Shown in pieces: positions 23,661 through 35,109 of a stretch of 64,000 nucleotides of DNA. Source of the DNA: Lotus japonicus (lineage: Eukaryota; Streptophyta; Magnoliopsida; Fabales; Fabaceae); assembly GCF_012489685.1 (NCBI RefSeq), contig NC_080046.1, positions 43,673,176 through 43,737,175 on the forward strand, in the 5' to 3' direction. Under the pieces are notes generated by a model. That model worked only from the letters and a program-made list of their open reading frames with translations, was not told the DNA's origin and ran no database searches. Each line of letters opens with the position of its first letter. Position 1 is the first letter of the stretch. Both the position numbers and the translations under genes were made by a program.

Positions 23661-23837
23661 CTGACCAGAAGCCACAATGACTGGATATCTCATCCATTCT
23701 TTGGAAAGTGGACACTTGAATTCATCTAGGCAGAGAACATTCTTTTGAAGCTTAAAAAAGATAGTGAAGTTTTCTTTCTCAGCTTTAACTTCTTGAGATC
23801 ACAAAGGGTCTCTTTAGCTTGATCAATGGCCTCCGTG
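23661..23837 (-). pseudogene. Exon of a plant U-box E3 ligase gene, frameshifted
   Basis: On the minus strand an exon bounded by an acceptor (ttattgcag at 23838 upward) and a donor (CAG/GTTAG at 23656-23663) encodes TEAIDQAKETLCDLKK and, after a one-base frame change, LDEFKCPLSKEWMRYPVIVA plus SGQ. That is the first half of a U-box, the RING-like domain of plant PUB ubiquitin ligases (usual pattern FxCPLSxELMRDPVIVASGQTY). The rest of the U-box and any armadillo repeats are absent: the sequence beyond the donor becomes the duplicated 23091-23530 repeat. Confidence 0.7.
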
Positions 23838-24698
23838 CTGCAATAACTTTAGTTGCAAATTGTTTCATTCGGTCGAGCTGGATAGCAAGGGAGAAAGGAC
23901 TGATCCTAGTGACAAACATAAAGGTATTAGGAAGAAGCACAATGGCCACGTATAAGGAAATATTTTGGCCCTAATATCTCACACACCCCCGTAAAGAACA
24001 TGTTAGACAATATAACCAACACACTTGACAAGTTCCCACCACACCTATTGCTATAGTGGTTTTTCCAGTTCCACCAACTGTTAGAACTTCACATTTTATA
24101 AAAGTAAAAATAATATAATTAGATAATGCGCAAAGTTCTTCTTGGCAAAATAGAGCTTTCATATCACTCAAATAATAGTACAAATCATTCGGTGTGAACA
24201 AATCAAGAAAGCTTGGAATATGCCTAAAGTATGGGGAAGAGAAAATAAATATTTGTGTGGAAAGGTATATGATTGAACAGAAAAAGATATGTCATGCTAA
24301 GGATTTAAACTCATAGTAAGCCAAATTTATAACTAGTAGGCCCCAAAAACTGAGACTGGCACTTATGACTTACTTTGATACAAAAACACAATGATAAGAC
24401 CGGATGTTGTGCTTCAATCAAATTCCTGGGTCAAGATAAGTTCAAAAAGCCTTGTCCATGAACTCCAGATTTGCATTAGAATCAGCAGCAGCTGAATCCT
24501 GGTCACTGCAACATTGTTAAGAATAACTAGAGTGATCAATAAAAATTAAGGTTAACCAATCCGAGAGAAGACAGCAGAAATCAATATCGTTGCTACTGAG
24601 TGATAACCACAATCTAGGTCGGGCAAACCTGAAAATTTTATGAGGTACAGATGCTTTGTATTGTTTTAACACCAACCATACCAACCTTGCTTCTAAAG

Positions 24699-25487
24699 CA
24701 GTGTTGTCAAATCGCGATCGCGAAAAATCGCGGCGAGGCTAAAATCCGCTATTGCGTTTAGCGGATAGCGTCGCGGGCAAATAGCGGTAACCACATAGCG
24801 GTTAAAATAAGTAAAATATTATAAAAAAACAGCAGTGACCGAACCATACGTCAGTGCATAAAAAACAACAGCTTATCACATAACAATAAAAACTGCATAA
24901 AATCATCATTTTTAACAACCAAAATTTAATTATTAAAGGCTGCCACCAGCTCAAAACAAATGTCAAAAGACTTAAAACAACATAAACCAAACACAAGTCA
25001 TAAAACAGTGAAACAGAAAAAGGAAATGCAACAAAAACGAATTAATGGGGAGTTAATTGGGCTTGTAGAAGGAGGATGAGAGAAGGAGAATTAGGATTTT
25101 GGAAACCTTTTCAATTCTGCCGTGATTCTTCATGATGAAGCGTAAATATAGAAAAAAATAATTAATGGGGAGTTAATTGGGCAGTAAAGCAGTGAAACAG
25201 AAAAAGGAAATGCAACAAAAACGAATTAATGGGGAGTTAATTGGGCAGTTGGTGGCCCACTAGTCAAGAATTATCATATTTAAAAACCCTAAAAAATAAA
25301 AAAAAAACGTGCAGTATTCCTCAAAATCCGCTATTTCCGTTTAGCTTCCAGCACCGCTACGGCCGTCACGGCCGCAATTGCGTTTCTCGCGGTGGCCGCT
25401 ATGTCGCGGTGTAGCGATTGCGGTGGCCCTAAAATCCGCTACGCTATAGCGGGTCGCGGCCGCTATAGCCGCTATTTGATAACACTG
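24699..25487. mobile_element. Non-autonomous hAT-like element (789 bp)
   Basis: Terminal inverted repeats start CAGTGTTGTCAAA (left) and CAGTGTTATCAAA (reverse complement of the right end) and continue with GC-rich 'aaaatccgctat' and 'tagcgg' motifs. Perfect 8-bp target duplication TTCTAAAG at 24691-24698 and 25488-25495, the hAT length. Inside, a segment starting 'cagtgaaacagaaaaaggaa' occurs twice (about 25008 and 25190), an internal tandem duplication. No transposase. Confidence 0.88.
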
Positions 25488-25495
25488 TTCTAAAG

Positions 25496-28174
25496 CAAGA
25501 CCAAATTTAAAAGGAAAACATTACAGATAATAATTTTCTAATAACCACATTATTCACTTGAGAAGGAGTCTGATATCACCTACCTCGAGAAAAATCTTGA
25601 AGTCAATATGGCAAGAATTAGTAACTAGAAAAAGAAAACAAGGATTTCATACAAGAAGTAGCTCATGTCACATATAATTTCACTTAAAGCACATATTATG
25701 GACAGGAAATCTATCAAAACAATTTCAAAAACCACTACGAGAGCCTACTACTCTACTCCAAACAAGAAGCAATTAATCAAGCTTATCTAGAAAATTAACT
25801 ACATCAACTGAACAATAGTAAAGAGATATACCTTGAAGTCAAACCAAAAGACAAACCTGCAGAAGTGAATAAAAGTCTGCATTAGATTAACAGATGTTAT
25901 TGTATTTGAAGCAAAGCCATCTTTACCTTCACATTTGTAAGACCCACATCATTCTCCTAAAGGAATGACACGAATTCCTTGAATTCTCCTTAAGCACACA
26001 TAACTTCTCATAGATGCTACATTTTAAAGGTGTGAAATTAAGAGGTGAAAAAGGCAGATCTAGAGAAAAGGGGAAGATCTGTACCTAGAAAATAAGAACC
26101 AGATGAAGAAGAAGAGTCGAATCGAGGTGTGAGATGCCTGCTTTTCGGTCTTATAAAAAGCGCTTTAACATGATCATTATCAAAAACATTAATAGTCATT
26201 AAAACTACACCTTTAAAGCGTTTTAGTAAGGAAGGTGCTTTAATAGAAAGTGCTGTAAAATGGGATTGCACATTTACCCTACAAAATTGTCAGAACTAAT
26301 ATCAACCTGAATATATCCAGCTTCAATATTGAGAAAATTGATAACAAAATAGAAATTAAAGAAATTTCAGAACCCCAATTAAAGAGAACTTCTAGCTAGT
26401 ACTTCCATAATTTATGAAAAATTTAAACCCATTTTTATGCAGAGAAATCAGTATGGATAGCAGAGTTCCACTCACTGTGTGAGTCTTTATAAGATTCATG
26501 AACCAGAATAAAATAATAGAAAATGAAACCAGAGAGTGGCTCTACCAAAGTGAAAGCATCACACTATTCATTTAACCGAAAACGATTGAACAAGTTATGA
26601 TAAAATATCAAGGTATAGAAAAATAACAAGATAAATATGTCTGCACATCCAAACGGAGTACCTGGATCTACACAGCATCAAAACGAAGTACCTTGTAAGA
26701 CAAAGGCAGTGAAGCATTCATGTTGATGATATACTGGGCCATAGGTATGTCACTGCACATGGCAGCCTTGTTAATCAATTATTCAGATAACAGAAGCTAT
26801 ATGCAACTGAAAGAAAGAAAAAAATTAACAACAGTAAAGCATTTCCACAACTGTGGCTGCTGTTTAAAATCATTTGTCTATAACCCACAAAACGTATACA
26901 AAGAAGTTCTGTACTCAGAACGAACATAAAATTATTGTGGAAGTTCCAAAATAAATAATTGCAAGGATTTATTTAATGTATTTTTTATAAAGGTGTTCTA
27001 AAGCTTTGATATCCAGAATTTCCATAGTCACTGGTTCCTTCAAAAACTACGTAAAATATAAAAAATAAATGGGAAAACAGTCCTTACAATTACCGTAAAA
27101 GTTCCAAAGACAGCAAACGAACTTGCTAGTAGATGCTTGAAAGCTTTGAAAAACATAAAAATTGTGCAATCAGCATATTGCCGTCTTCAATCGTACAAAT
27201 TAGAAGAAACCAATTTCAAATGGGAATAAGACAACAGCAAGAAATAAAATAGTGTACCGGGAAGTAAACACTCCTTTAGTGGCATTGAACATGATGCAGT
27301 ATATTATAACCTACCTTCAAACTCTCTCCTGAAAATCAATAAAGCAAGCAAGACAAGTCAGTAGATAGAAACTGGTTCAGAGAGTACGTACAGCAGAGTT
27401 GCACATTTTTATGCAGAAAAATCAGCATGGATAGAAGAGCTACACTCGCTGTGTGAGTCTTTATAAGATTCATGAACCAGAATGAAATAATTGAAAATGA
27501 ACCCAGAAAGTGGCTCTACCAAAGTGAAAGTGCATCACACTTAAAACAGTATATAGAGAGCTGCACGAGCAAAGAGACAGAAACAAAATATGCAACCCCT
27601 AATTTCTTTCTTGAAACGTAACGGAACAACAAAGAGGAGGGTAAGCAATAAATAGAGGAAGGAAAAATAGTATCACCAGTTCAATAAAATCCAATGTGAA
27701 AGCCATAGATATAAAATCTCTAGAGGTGGCTGAACTAAGAAATCAAAATATAAAACATAAACTAAGAAGGAGTAAACATCATTAAAGTGAATAAGTTGCG
27801 ATCTAGCCTCTTATATATCTGATTTGGAATCAATAAATTCTTAGGCAAACACGAAATATAATAGAAGTTGCTTGCAATGTTAAGAAGTCACACTATAGCA
27901 GGCAGCATTTATAAAGACAAAATCACTATAAATGTTGATAGCAGCACTAGCATACACTATACAAGTTGTAATCCTGATCATAATAATAGAGTACAAAATG
28001 CAACTCACTACATTATTCAAGTAATTCGCAAATCAAGTTCATTCCACTACGAGATTGCCACTCACTACATTATTCAAGTAATAATAAGACATTGGTTGTT
28101 GTGATCAATAGACGCATTCAACAATTTGAAGTGAAGTGGTTGAAAATTACGGTGAAAATGAAAATGGAACAAAC
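25496..28174. other. 2.7 kb non-coding, with one internal duplication
   Basis: No credible gene. A 125-base block containing 'gtgtgagtctttataagatt' and 'gtggctctaccaaagtgaaa' occurs at about 26441-26565 and again at 27418-27542. 'ctcactacattattcaagta' is repeated at 28004 and 28062. Confidence 0.45.
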
Positions 28175-28465
28175 CTGAAGAGGAGCGAAAGCACTTAGGA
28201 GTGGTGGAGAGCGTGAAGGAAACGATTAGGGTTTTGATTTGCTCCTTCCTAGTGGCGTCATCGGAGGACCACTGGTGGTTCATGAAGCTGATGACGGCGG
28301 CTTGTCGGATCCGCCCGTCAATGGAGGACTCGGTGACCATCCGGAGAACGGTGAGGGCGAAGTCGGAGCAGTGGCAGCCTCGGCTAGAGAGGACTCGACA
28401 CCGCGGCGAGGCTCCGGCACCGGAGAGATGGTGATGAGGAAGCATTGTGAGAATTTAAAGTGGGA
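28175..28465 (-). pseudogene. CAS/exportin-2 (importin-alpha re-exporter) N-terminal fragment
   Basis: The minus strand encodes FSQCFLITISPVPEPRRGVE and SSLAEAA, then in a shifted frame DFALTVLRMVTESSIDGRIR, QAAVISFMNH and KEQIKTLIVSFTLSTTPK. This follows the importin-beta N-terminal region of plant CAS (CSE1-like) proteins, which return importin-alpha to the cytoplasm. The first methionines are missing or replaced, a frame change lies near 28390, the usual linker after FKNH is shortened, and the segment ends at a donor-like CAG/GTTTG (28175). No further exons were recognised. Confidence 0.65.
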
Positions 28466-28665
28466 CCCAATTTTATTTATATTTATGTGTAAGAGATAAA
28501 AATATATTGGCATTCCGTTTTAGTCCCTGATGTTTGGCCTTTGTGCACTTTTGATCTCCTTTATTTTAATTGCGCAATTTTGGTCTACTAGAGATAAATT
28601 TATTGCAATGGAAAATGTTGCGTGTTACGAAACAAAACCTACGAATGGTGATTTAACACTGTGAC

Positions 28666-28973
28666 TGTTAAGAACCAATGTAACAGTAACGTGAATTAGG
28701 AATAGAAAAGTAAACAAGTAGTATTTAATGGAAATAAAAGGGAATAAATGCAGAAGCAGAGCTTCTACCCCAGAGTACAGTACTCCTATAGAGAGGATGA
28801 TGCTCTCTACTCAATGATAACTGACTAATTCTCTTCATACCCTCCTCATGCTAACAGCCAACCAATATGAGGAATCTTACACACGCTCTCCTCACCCTCA
28901 CTCCGTAAAAACCGTAACCAACTCTTAGCCTAAACCATCTCTCACTTCCAGCTCAGCACTACTAAATGATTCC
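28666..28973 (-). repeat. gypsy-2 3' LTR, truncated
   Basis: Matches 32205-32512 closely but lacks the terminal 22 bases present in the other LTR. The junction with pol falls in the 9-base block AATGATTCC (28965-28973), which also occurs inside the intact LTR at 32504-32512. Confidence 0.85.
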
Positions 28974-30629
28974 AGCCAATTTAGCATCCTTGTGAGCCTC
29001 AGTGATTAAATCTTTGCCCTCTGTCCAATTTGAGTAAGACACTAAGGATTGCAACTCACCATCCTCAAACTTCCGTGACAAGGCATCAGCCCCTTTATTG
29101 GTTGGACCAGGCTTATAGATGATGTCAAACTGGTACCCTAAGAGCTTGGCGGCCCAGTTTTGTTGATCTCCAGTAGTGATTCTTTGATGGAGCAATTGGC
29201 GAAGACTTTTCTGATCTGTGTAAACAGTGAACCGACGTCTCAACAAATAGGGTCTCCAATGTTGCACCACCAAGACGATTGCCATGAGTTCCTTCTCATA
29301 GGCAGATTTGATCAAGTTCCTCTCACTCAAAGCCTTACTAAAGTAAGTGATAGGCTTACTGTTCTGTAACAGGATTGACCCTACGCCACTGCTAGAAGCA
29401 TCGCTCTCAATTACAAAGGGTTGGGAAAAATCCGATAATGCGAGAACAGGCTCTGTGATCATACATGTCTTCAAGGCTTCAAAAGCTTGTTGTGCCATGG
29501 GATTCCACTTGAATCCCTCCTTCTTCGTGAGGTCAGTAAGAGGCCGCGCAATTTTGCCATAGTCTTTGACAAATTTGCGATAGTACCTCGTGAGTCCCAA
29601 AAAACCGCGTACTCCTTTCACATTTCTTGGAACTGGCCACTCGATGATACTTTGCACTTTGCTGGGATCCATGGCTACTCCTTTATTAGAGACAATGTGC
29701 CCCAAATACTCTACGGACCCTTGGGCAAAAGAACACTTTTTGCGGTTGGCCACAAGCTTCTGCTCTCTCAAACGTTCCAGCACTGTTTTCAAGTGTTTCA
29801 AATGCAAATTCCATTCAGAACTATACACTAAAATGTCATCAAAAAATACCAACACACTTCGCCTCAACAGGTCCCTGAAAACACCATTCATCAAAGCTTA
29901 AAAAGTCGCTGGAGCGTTCATCAAGCCAAACGGCATCACCATGTATTCGTAGTGACCATCATGTGTGCGGAAAGCCGTTTTGTGAACGTCTTCCTCCTTG
30001 AATAGCACTTGGTGGTACCCGGATTTTAGATCCAACTTCGAGAAGTAACGGGCTCCATGGAGTTCATCTAGGAGTTCATCAATCACCGGTATTGGACATT
30101 TGTCAGGAACGGTAGCCTTATTCAGCTCCCGGTAATCCACGCACATCCTCCAAGATTTATCCTTCTTCTTCACTAGAATAGCCAGGCTTGAAAATGCACT
30201 TTGGCCGTGCCTTATGATTCCCAGTTGCAGCATGTCCTTCACCTGCTTTTCAATTTCATCTTTGTGATGATGAGAGTAACGGTAAGGCTTGACATTAGCA
30301 GGGCCTTGTCCAGGAACCAGAGCAATTTGATGCTCCTTATGGCGTTTTGGGGGAAGTCCTTTGGGTGCAACGAACACATCTTCAAACACAGCTAGCAAGG
30401 ATGCCAATTGTTGACTCTGCTCCTCAGAAAGTGGTGTGGGTTCCGGTGGTTGAGGGTTCAAAAACCCAAACTCTCCTGAAACCTTGGCTGAGAGCTCGAA
30501 TAGGCTTTGCAGAGCTAGTTGCCTCGATTGTACGCCATTCAGGCCCTGCAATAGTACCCAGGTTCCATCCTGCAGAAACCTCATAGTCTGTTTGCTCCAA
30601 TTCACGAGCATGTCACCCAAAGTAGCGAG
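28962..30629 (-). pseudogene. gypsy-2 reverse transcriptase and RNase H
   Basis: RT shows [45 protein letters not shown] and FFDDILVYS (catalytic FxDD). RNase H shows VIESDASSSGVGSILLQ, YEKELMAIVLVVQHW, YTDQKSLRQLL and NKGADALSR, so all four catalytic acids are present. A TAA at 29895-29897 interrupts the RT between NAPATF and ALMNGVF, where glutamine (CAA) is usual. The frame ends with KDAKLAGII and a TAG supplied by the LTR at 28962-28964; integrase is absent. Confidence 0.92.
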
Positions 30630-32132
30630 CTAAGTTATTCCCAGGACAAGATCAATTCCCTCAAGATCGAACAATATAGTGTCCACTGACGCTTTGTAGT
30701 TCCCTATCTCTATGTTGATCTGCTCACACCTCCCACTAGCCGTCACTTTACTTCCATCACCGAGCAAGATCTGCATCTCTGGTGTCGCTTGCACGGTCCA
30801 CCCCATGGCCTCTGCTACTTGCTTGGAAATGAAATTATGGGTGGCCCCGCTGTCCACCAGAATCAGGATAGGAACACCTTGAAGTGTCCCTTGTAACTTT
30901 AGGGTATTGGCTTGAAGTGGCTCAGCCTCAAGCTTCATGATACTCAGCTCACCATCAATCGCAGTAGCATCCTCTTCTTCTGTCGTGCCTGGGTCAGCGT
31001 CGTCACCGCCGTCGTCCCCTTCTTCCAACACCATGATCCTTAGCTGTCTATCGGGACACTGGTGGAGGGGATGGAATTTTCCCCCGCATTTGAAGCACAA
31101 TCCCTTTTGGCGTCGATCCAACAACTCCTGGTACGGGAGGTGTCGTATTCCTCGATCTCGAGGGGTAGTGCGAACAGGAAACTTATCCTCTTTCCGTTCC
31201 GCCTTATCTTCACGATTTTTCACCATGACCCAACCTTGCTGGTTGGACTCTCGACCCGGTGGACCTGACCCGTTTGATGAAGAGTGGGCTGAGCGGGTAA
31301 ACGCACCCGACCCATGATTGGGCCGGTTCCCATATCCTTTTGACCCGTAAGAGGTCTGGACCGGTCCATGTAACTCAGTCTCCACCGCCTTGGCCAGCGG
31401 AATCAGTCGTGAACGAGGAAGAGAAGATAGAGCTCTCATGCTGCGCACACGAGCTCGGATATCTTCCCGGATCCCATGGATGAAATAGCCAAAATACTGC
31501 TCATCAGGCAGATTTGGCGTCTGGGATAATAAGCGTTCAAACTCCAACACATAGTCATCAACAGAGCCACTCTGCTGAAGATCCGAGTGCTGCTCATAGA
31601 CATCGCCTTTGTTGGCAGTTCCATAGCGCTCGAGTAACTCATTGGTGAGTTTCGCCCAAGACAAATCAGGATCTAGATGCAGGAGCGAATTGAAGTAATG
31701 GATCGTCGATCCCTCCATGCACAAGTGAGCCAAATTCACCTTAACTTCCGGACTTGTTCCCATTATATGGAAATAAACCTCTGCACGAGCAATCCAACAT
31801 GCAGGGTCTTCTCCATTGAACATGGGAAGCTCAACTTTCTTTGCAGACTTACGAAATTCATCCAACAAACCTCCATCGAGTTTGTTCCATCCTGAAACAC
31901 CAGGAGAGTCGCCTAGCTCTGTTCCAGATCTGAGTGGGCTGGTGGTGTCTCGCACACTCCCAGAGTCGTCACGTTCCACTGCTTGTTTGGAGAATCGTTG
32001 AGTCAACAGGTCCAGCAAGCGAGCTTGGTTGCTCTCTGCCTGTTCCTGCATCGTCAAAAGCGTTGTGGGGAGGTTAATAACCTCAGTCTAAAGTGCTGCA
32101 ACCTTAGCCTCCATCTTCTTCGCCGGTGGCAT
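30630..32132 (-). pseudogene. gypsy-2 gag and protease
   Basis: Gag core: MFNGEDPACWIARAEVYFHI, WAKLTNELLERYG and VDDYVLEFERLLSQ; zinc knuckle CFKCGGKFHPLHQCP; protease ILVDSGATHNFIS (intact D-S-G) with GIDLVLGIT near the end. Two in-frame stops: TAG at 32088-32090, eight codons after a methionine at 32114 (in-frame start as far up as 32132), and TAG at 30630-30632, where tryptophan (TGG) is usual before LATLGDMLVNW. Apart from these changes the frame is continuous into RT. Confidence 0.9.
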
Positions 32133-32191
32133 TCGTTGTCATCGGAACATATGTTGAACGCTGGTAATCGTCTCGTAAAAGGGATTCGGCA

Positions 32192-32202
32192 GGTCGGACC
32201 AA
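32192..32202 (-). other. gypsy-2 putative primer binding site
   Basis: TTGGTCCGACC on the minus strand starts two bases inside the 5' LTR. Position and the TGG start fit a tRNA primer site, but I cannot name the tRNA; it is not the initiator methionine type used by gypsy-1. Confidence 0.55.
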
Positions 32203-32204
32203 TT

Positions 32205-32534
32205 TGTTAAGAACCAATGTAACAGTAACATGAATTAGGAATAGAAAAGTGAACAAGTAGTATTTAATGGAAATAAAATGGAACAAATGCAGAAGCAGAG
32301 CTTCTACACCAGAGTCAAGTACTCCTATAGAGAGGATGATGCTCTCCACTCAATGATAACTGCCTAATTCTCTTCATACCCTCCTCATGCTAACAACCAA
32401 CCTATATGAGGAATCGTACACACGCTCTCCTCACCCTCACTCCGTAAAAACCATAACCAATTCTTAACCTAAACCATCTTTCACTTCCAGCTCAGCACTA
32501 CTCAATGATTCCTTCATTTTTCTTCCTTCTAACA
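32205..32534 (-). repeat. gypsy-2 5' LTR (330 bp)
   Basis: Plus-strand text starts TGTTAAGAACC and ends CCTTCTAACA, giving the TG...CA ends of an LTR with short inverted termini. It carries the 22 terminal bases missing from the other LTR. Confidence 0.85.
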
Positions 32535-32539
32535 TAGAC

Positions 32540-33754
32540 TTGCCAATCTTTGGGCCTAGCCTCACTCTTTGCAGCCGGATTGTCCAATGCAGTCCCATCG
32601 GTGACTTTGATGATTAATAGCTTTTAATATTTTTAAAGCTGCCAATAACACTTTATAGCGAGTTTCGTTCTCGTAACATATAACATAGTTCTATTGCAAT
32701 TGATGAGTCTATCCGTCAGATTTTTGGTAAATTTTCATGTCATTGGCCTATGATGTGGACCTGACGTTTTTCTACTGGGATGCCACTTCACTAAATAAAG
32801 ATATTCCTCGTAATTATGAATTTTTTTTCCTATCATCTGCATCAAAGTTGGAGATGCATTTCTTAAGAGTATTTCCCCACCATAAGTAAATTACTAGTCT
32901 AAAACTTAAAAATTTACAAGAAAATAATAGAATTGTATTGTCTCAAGCACTCATGCAATTTTTGTGCTCACTCAATCTCAAAATACAAAGAGTACAACCC
33001 TCACAGAAATCTTGCTCTTTCATATTTTTTTCATCTTCTCGTACACTTCTATTTTTCCATGCATGCATATGTTACCACTTTTATGTATATAATGCTGCAA
33101 TAGTGCAATCTTATAAAAGCCAACGGCTAGAAACTTAATTTCTATGCACTGACAGTAACAATGTAAATAAGTTTTACACAATCATTTATTTATATCTCTG
33201 ATTTGGTAACTCATAATTAATTTTCAATTTAATAGTATTTAAAATAAGAAATGGATGGTTATGATTAAATAACGGTGTAGTGAATAGAAATTCACCGTTT
33301 TTCTAAAATGAAAGAAACACACGGTATATACACTTAAATTCTAACCATAAAACAAATTAATAAATTAATATTTGATTTATTTTACTTTATAATAAAATAA
33401 TAAAACTTCAATAATTTCATCTTAAGGGGTACCCATAGGTACGGTATAATTTCGCTATACCCGTGACAAATTTTTAACTGCAGGTACAGATTTTTTCCGC
33501 CCCACTGCCATCCTATCATCGCCCCCATAAACCTCCTATAGGTGACAAATCACTTGTACCAGATCACCATACTGGTGGGACCTCACATAAGAAGAAGTAA
33601 TAAAATGATAACCCGAGGAGTATTTAAGTTGACCACCACCTCCACTATGTTTAGGATAGATGTAAGCTCGGCCAAAAGCACATAACCATAAGCTAACACC
33701 CCCCAAATTACTACAAAAACCGGAAATCCACTAACCGGAGTAGTTGCACAGAAT
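32540..33754. other. 1.2 kb without a recognised gene
   Basis: AT-rich. Around 33143-33190 'tatgcactgacagt' and 'taagttttacacaatc' resemble the termini of the MITE family at 38731 and 51873, so a relic may be present. No coding evidence. Confidence 0.35.
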
Positions 33755-34065
33755 GTTGTCACTACTAGCTTGGAAGTTTGTGGTCAAGGCCCATCCATAT
33801 TAAACTCTGCCCAACCTTCTTGAGGAGCACTCCATCCTGCCAAACGTGCACTCAACCTGCTGTTATCCAACGTTGCACACCTCAAAAACTCGACGAATGA
33901 AAAACAGAAGCCAAGACATGATGTTCCATGACCATGGCCATAGAACGAACGAACCCCCAAATCTTGTGCATGCTCGGTTGAACGTGGTGGAACACCCACT
34001 CATTCTGGAGGCGCCAAATAGCCCAAAGAGTTATAGTAAGAGCTTGGGCCAGTCCACATCCAAAG
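33755..34065 (-). mobile_element. LINE ORF2 / RNase H fragment
   Basis: Minus-strand translation gives LWAIWRLQNEWVFHHVQPSM, the conserved end of the LINE zinc-binding region (W-x-I-W-x-x-R/Q-N-x-W-V-F), then in another frame GWSAPQEGWAEFNMDG, the start of an RNase H domain. Stops and frame changes separate them. Truncated, non-functional. Confidence 0.6.
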
Positions 34066-34746
34066 AAGCCTCTTGTGGTCTATTGTTACTAGCTAACTGT
34101 ACATGTCAATCCTTCCTGCAGAACGCCGACGAGATCCTGTTCCCCACCAAAGATTTCCACAATGGAGAAACAATGTTGCAATCCCTGAAGAGATGAAGGC
34201 AATCCTCATGATAAGAAGTTTAGAGTGGACACTATGCGAATTCGCTCAACTGTCATCGTTGACGCCGAAAATTCGTCAAGATTCCCTAGTTCAGAAGCTG
34301 CCACAAGAATACTCGCACCCTTGATGTGCCAAACCTCTTTCTAGAGACTTCTCTCAGTGCTAGTATTAGAGCGCCACTACAAGTTAGTAGCTGACATTGT
34401 GGAAATGCTTCTCGAGGCTCCGCCCGCCAAAAACCTTGATCGCGGCCTCAGAATGAGGAAAAGTAAGAAGAATCTGATGACGGTGAGGAAGAATCTTGGA
34501 GAATCAAACCTAGATGCATAAAATCGTAGATGCAGTCTCAGGTCACAAAAGAGCATTTTCGCCGCTGATTCGAGAGAGGATGATTTCATGCAGACTGAAA
34601 TGAAGCTGCCAAGCTGGTGGCGTTGATCTGAAGGAGACATAGAGTAAGAAGAATCCTCTCATATCTCCAACAACCTCCATTCTCTTCCACAACCCCTATT
34701 TTCCTCACATATATGCATCATAAAAAAGACAAAGAAAAAAAGCAAG
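34066..34746. other. Unassigned sequence before the solo LTR
   Basis: Contains short open frames on both strands (longest on the minus strand at 34377-34640) with serine/arginine-rich, low-information content. No family recognised. Confidence 0.3.
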
Positions 34747-34751
34747 ATGAG

Positions 34752-35053
34752 TGGACTGGGCGAGCCCCTAGGGGGCCTACGCCCAGGGGTTACCCGCCAA
34801 GCGGCGGTCGCCCAGCCTGGGAATTGGGCCTCCTTCAGCGAGGCCCAACCGGCCTAACATATGTAGTTACACTTATCAGGCCCAGCTCCCACCCTATAAA
34901 TAAGGAGCGGTTACCATTTGTAAAGGATTCTCGACTCATTTGCTAAATAACACATGAAATTCAGTTATATTCTCTCTCTAACTTTCTCTCTTTAAATGAA
35001 ATCTCTCTTTTCTCTAGGGGTTATACCCTCTCTTAATGTTCATGGCAAGAACA
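34752..35053 (+). repeat. Solo LTR of the Tat-type family
   Basis: Starts TGGACTGGGCGAGCCCC and ends GCAAGAACA, with perfect 5-bp target duplication ATGAG (34747-34751 and 35054-35058). It has a TATA box TATAAATA (34895-34902) and shares 'aggcccaac', 'gaaattcagttatat' and 'ctctctaa' blocks with the 5' LTR at 57226. Solo LTRs arise by recombination between the two LTRs of one insertion. Confidence 0.9.
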
Positions 35054-35109
35054 ATGAGGAAACAATGTTGGTTCCTAAATTATGTGTGAGTTTTGTTGTT
35101 GTTTCACGT

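Larger units (their letters stand above)
28666..32534 (-). mobile_element. gypsy-2: Ty3/gypsy element lacking integrase
   Basis: Minus-strand LTR retrotransposon with gag, protease, RT and RNase H in one frame but no integrase or chromodomain; pol stops at the 3' LTR boundary. LTR ends are TGTTA...TAACA. The flanks (GTGAC at 28661-28665, TAGAC at 32535-32539) share only 3 of 5 bases, so the target duplication is decayed or the element is recombinant. LTRs differ at about 17 of 308 positions by eye, so it is older than gypsy-1. Confidence 0.92.

Noticed and set aside
24040..24110. Minus-strand GGTGKTTIA, resembling a Walker A (P-loop) motif
   Set aside because: It sits in a short frame without any other NTPase motif and with no conserved context; likely chance.
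28666..32539. A perfect target duplication for gypsy-2
   Set aside because: The flanking pentamers GTGAC and TAGAC match at only three positions, so it was not claimed.
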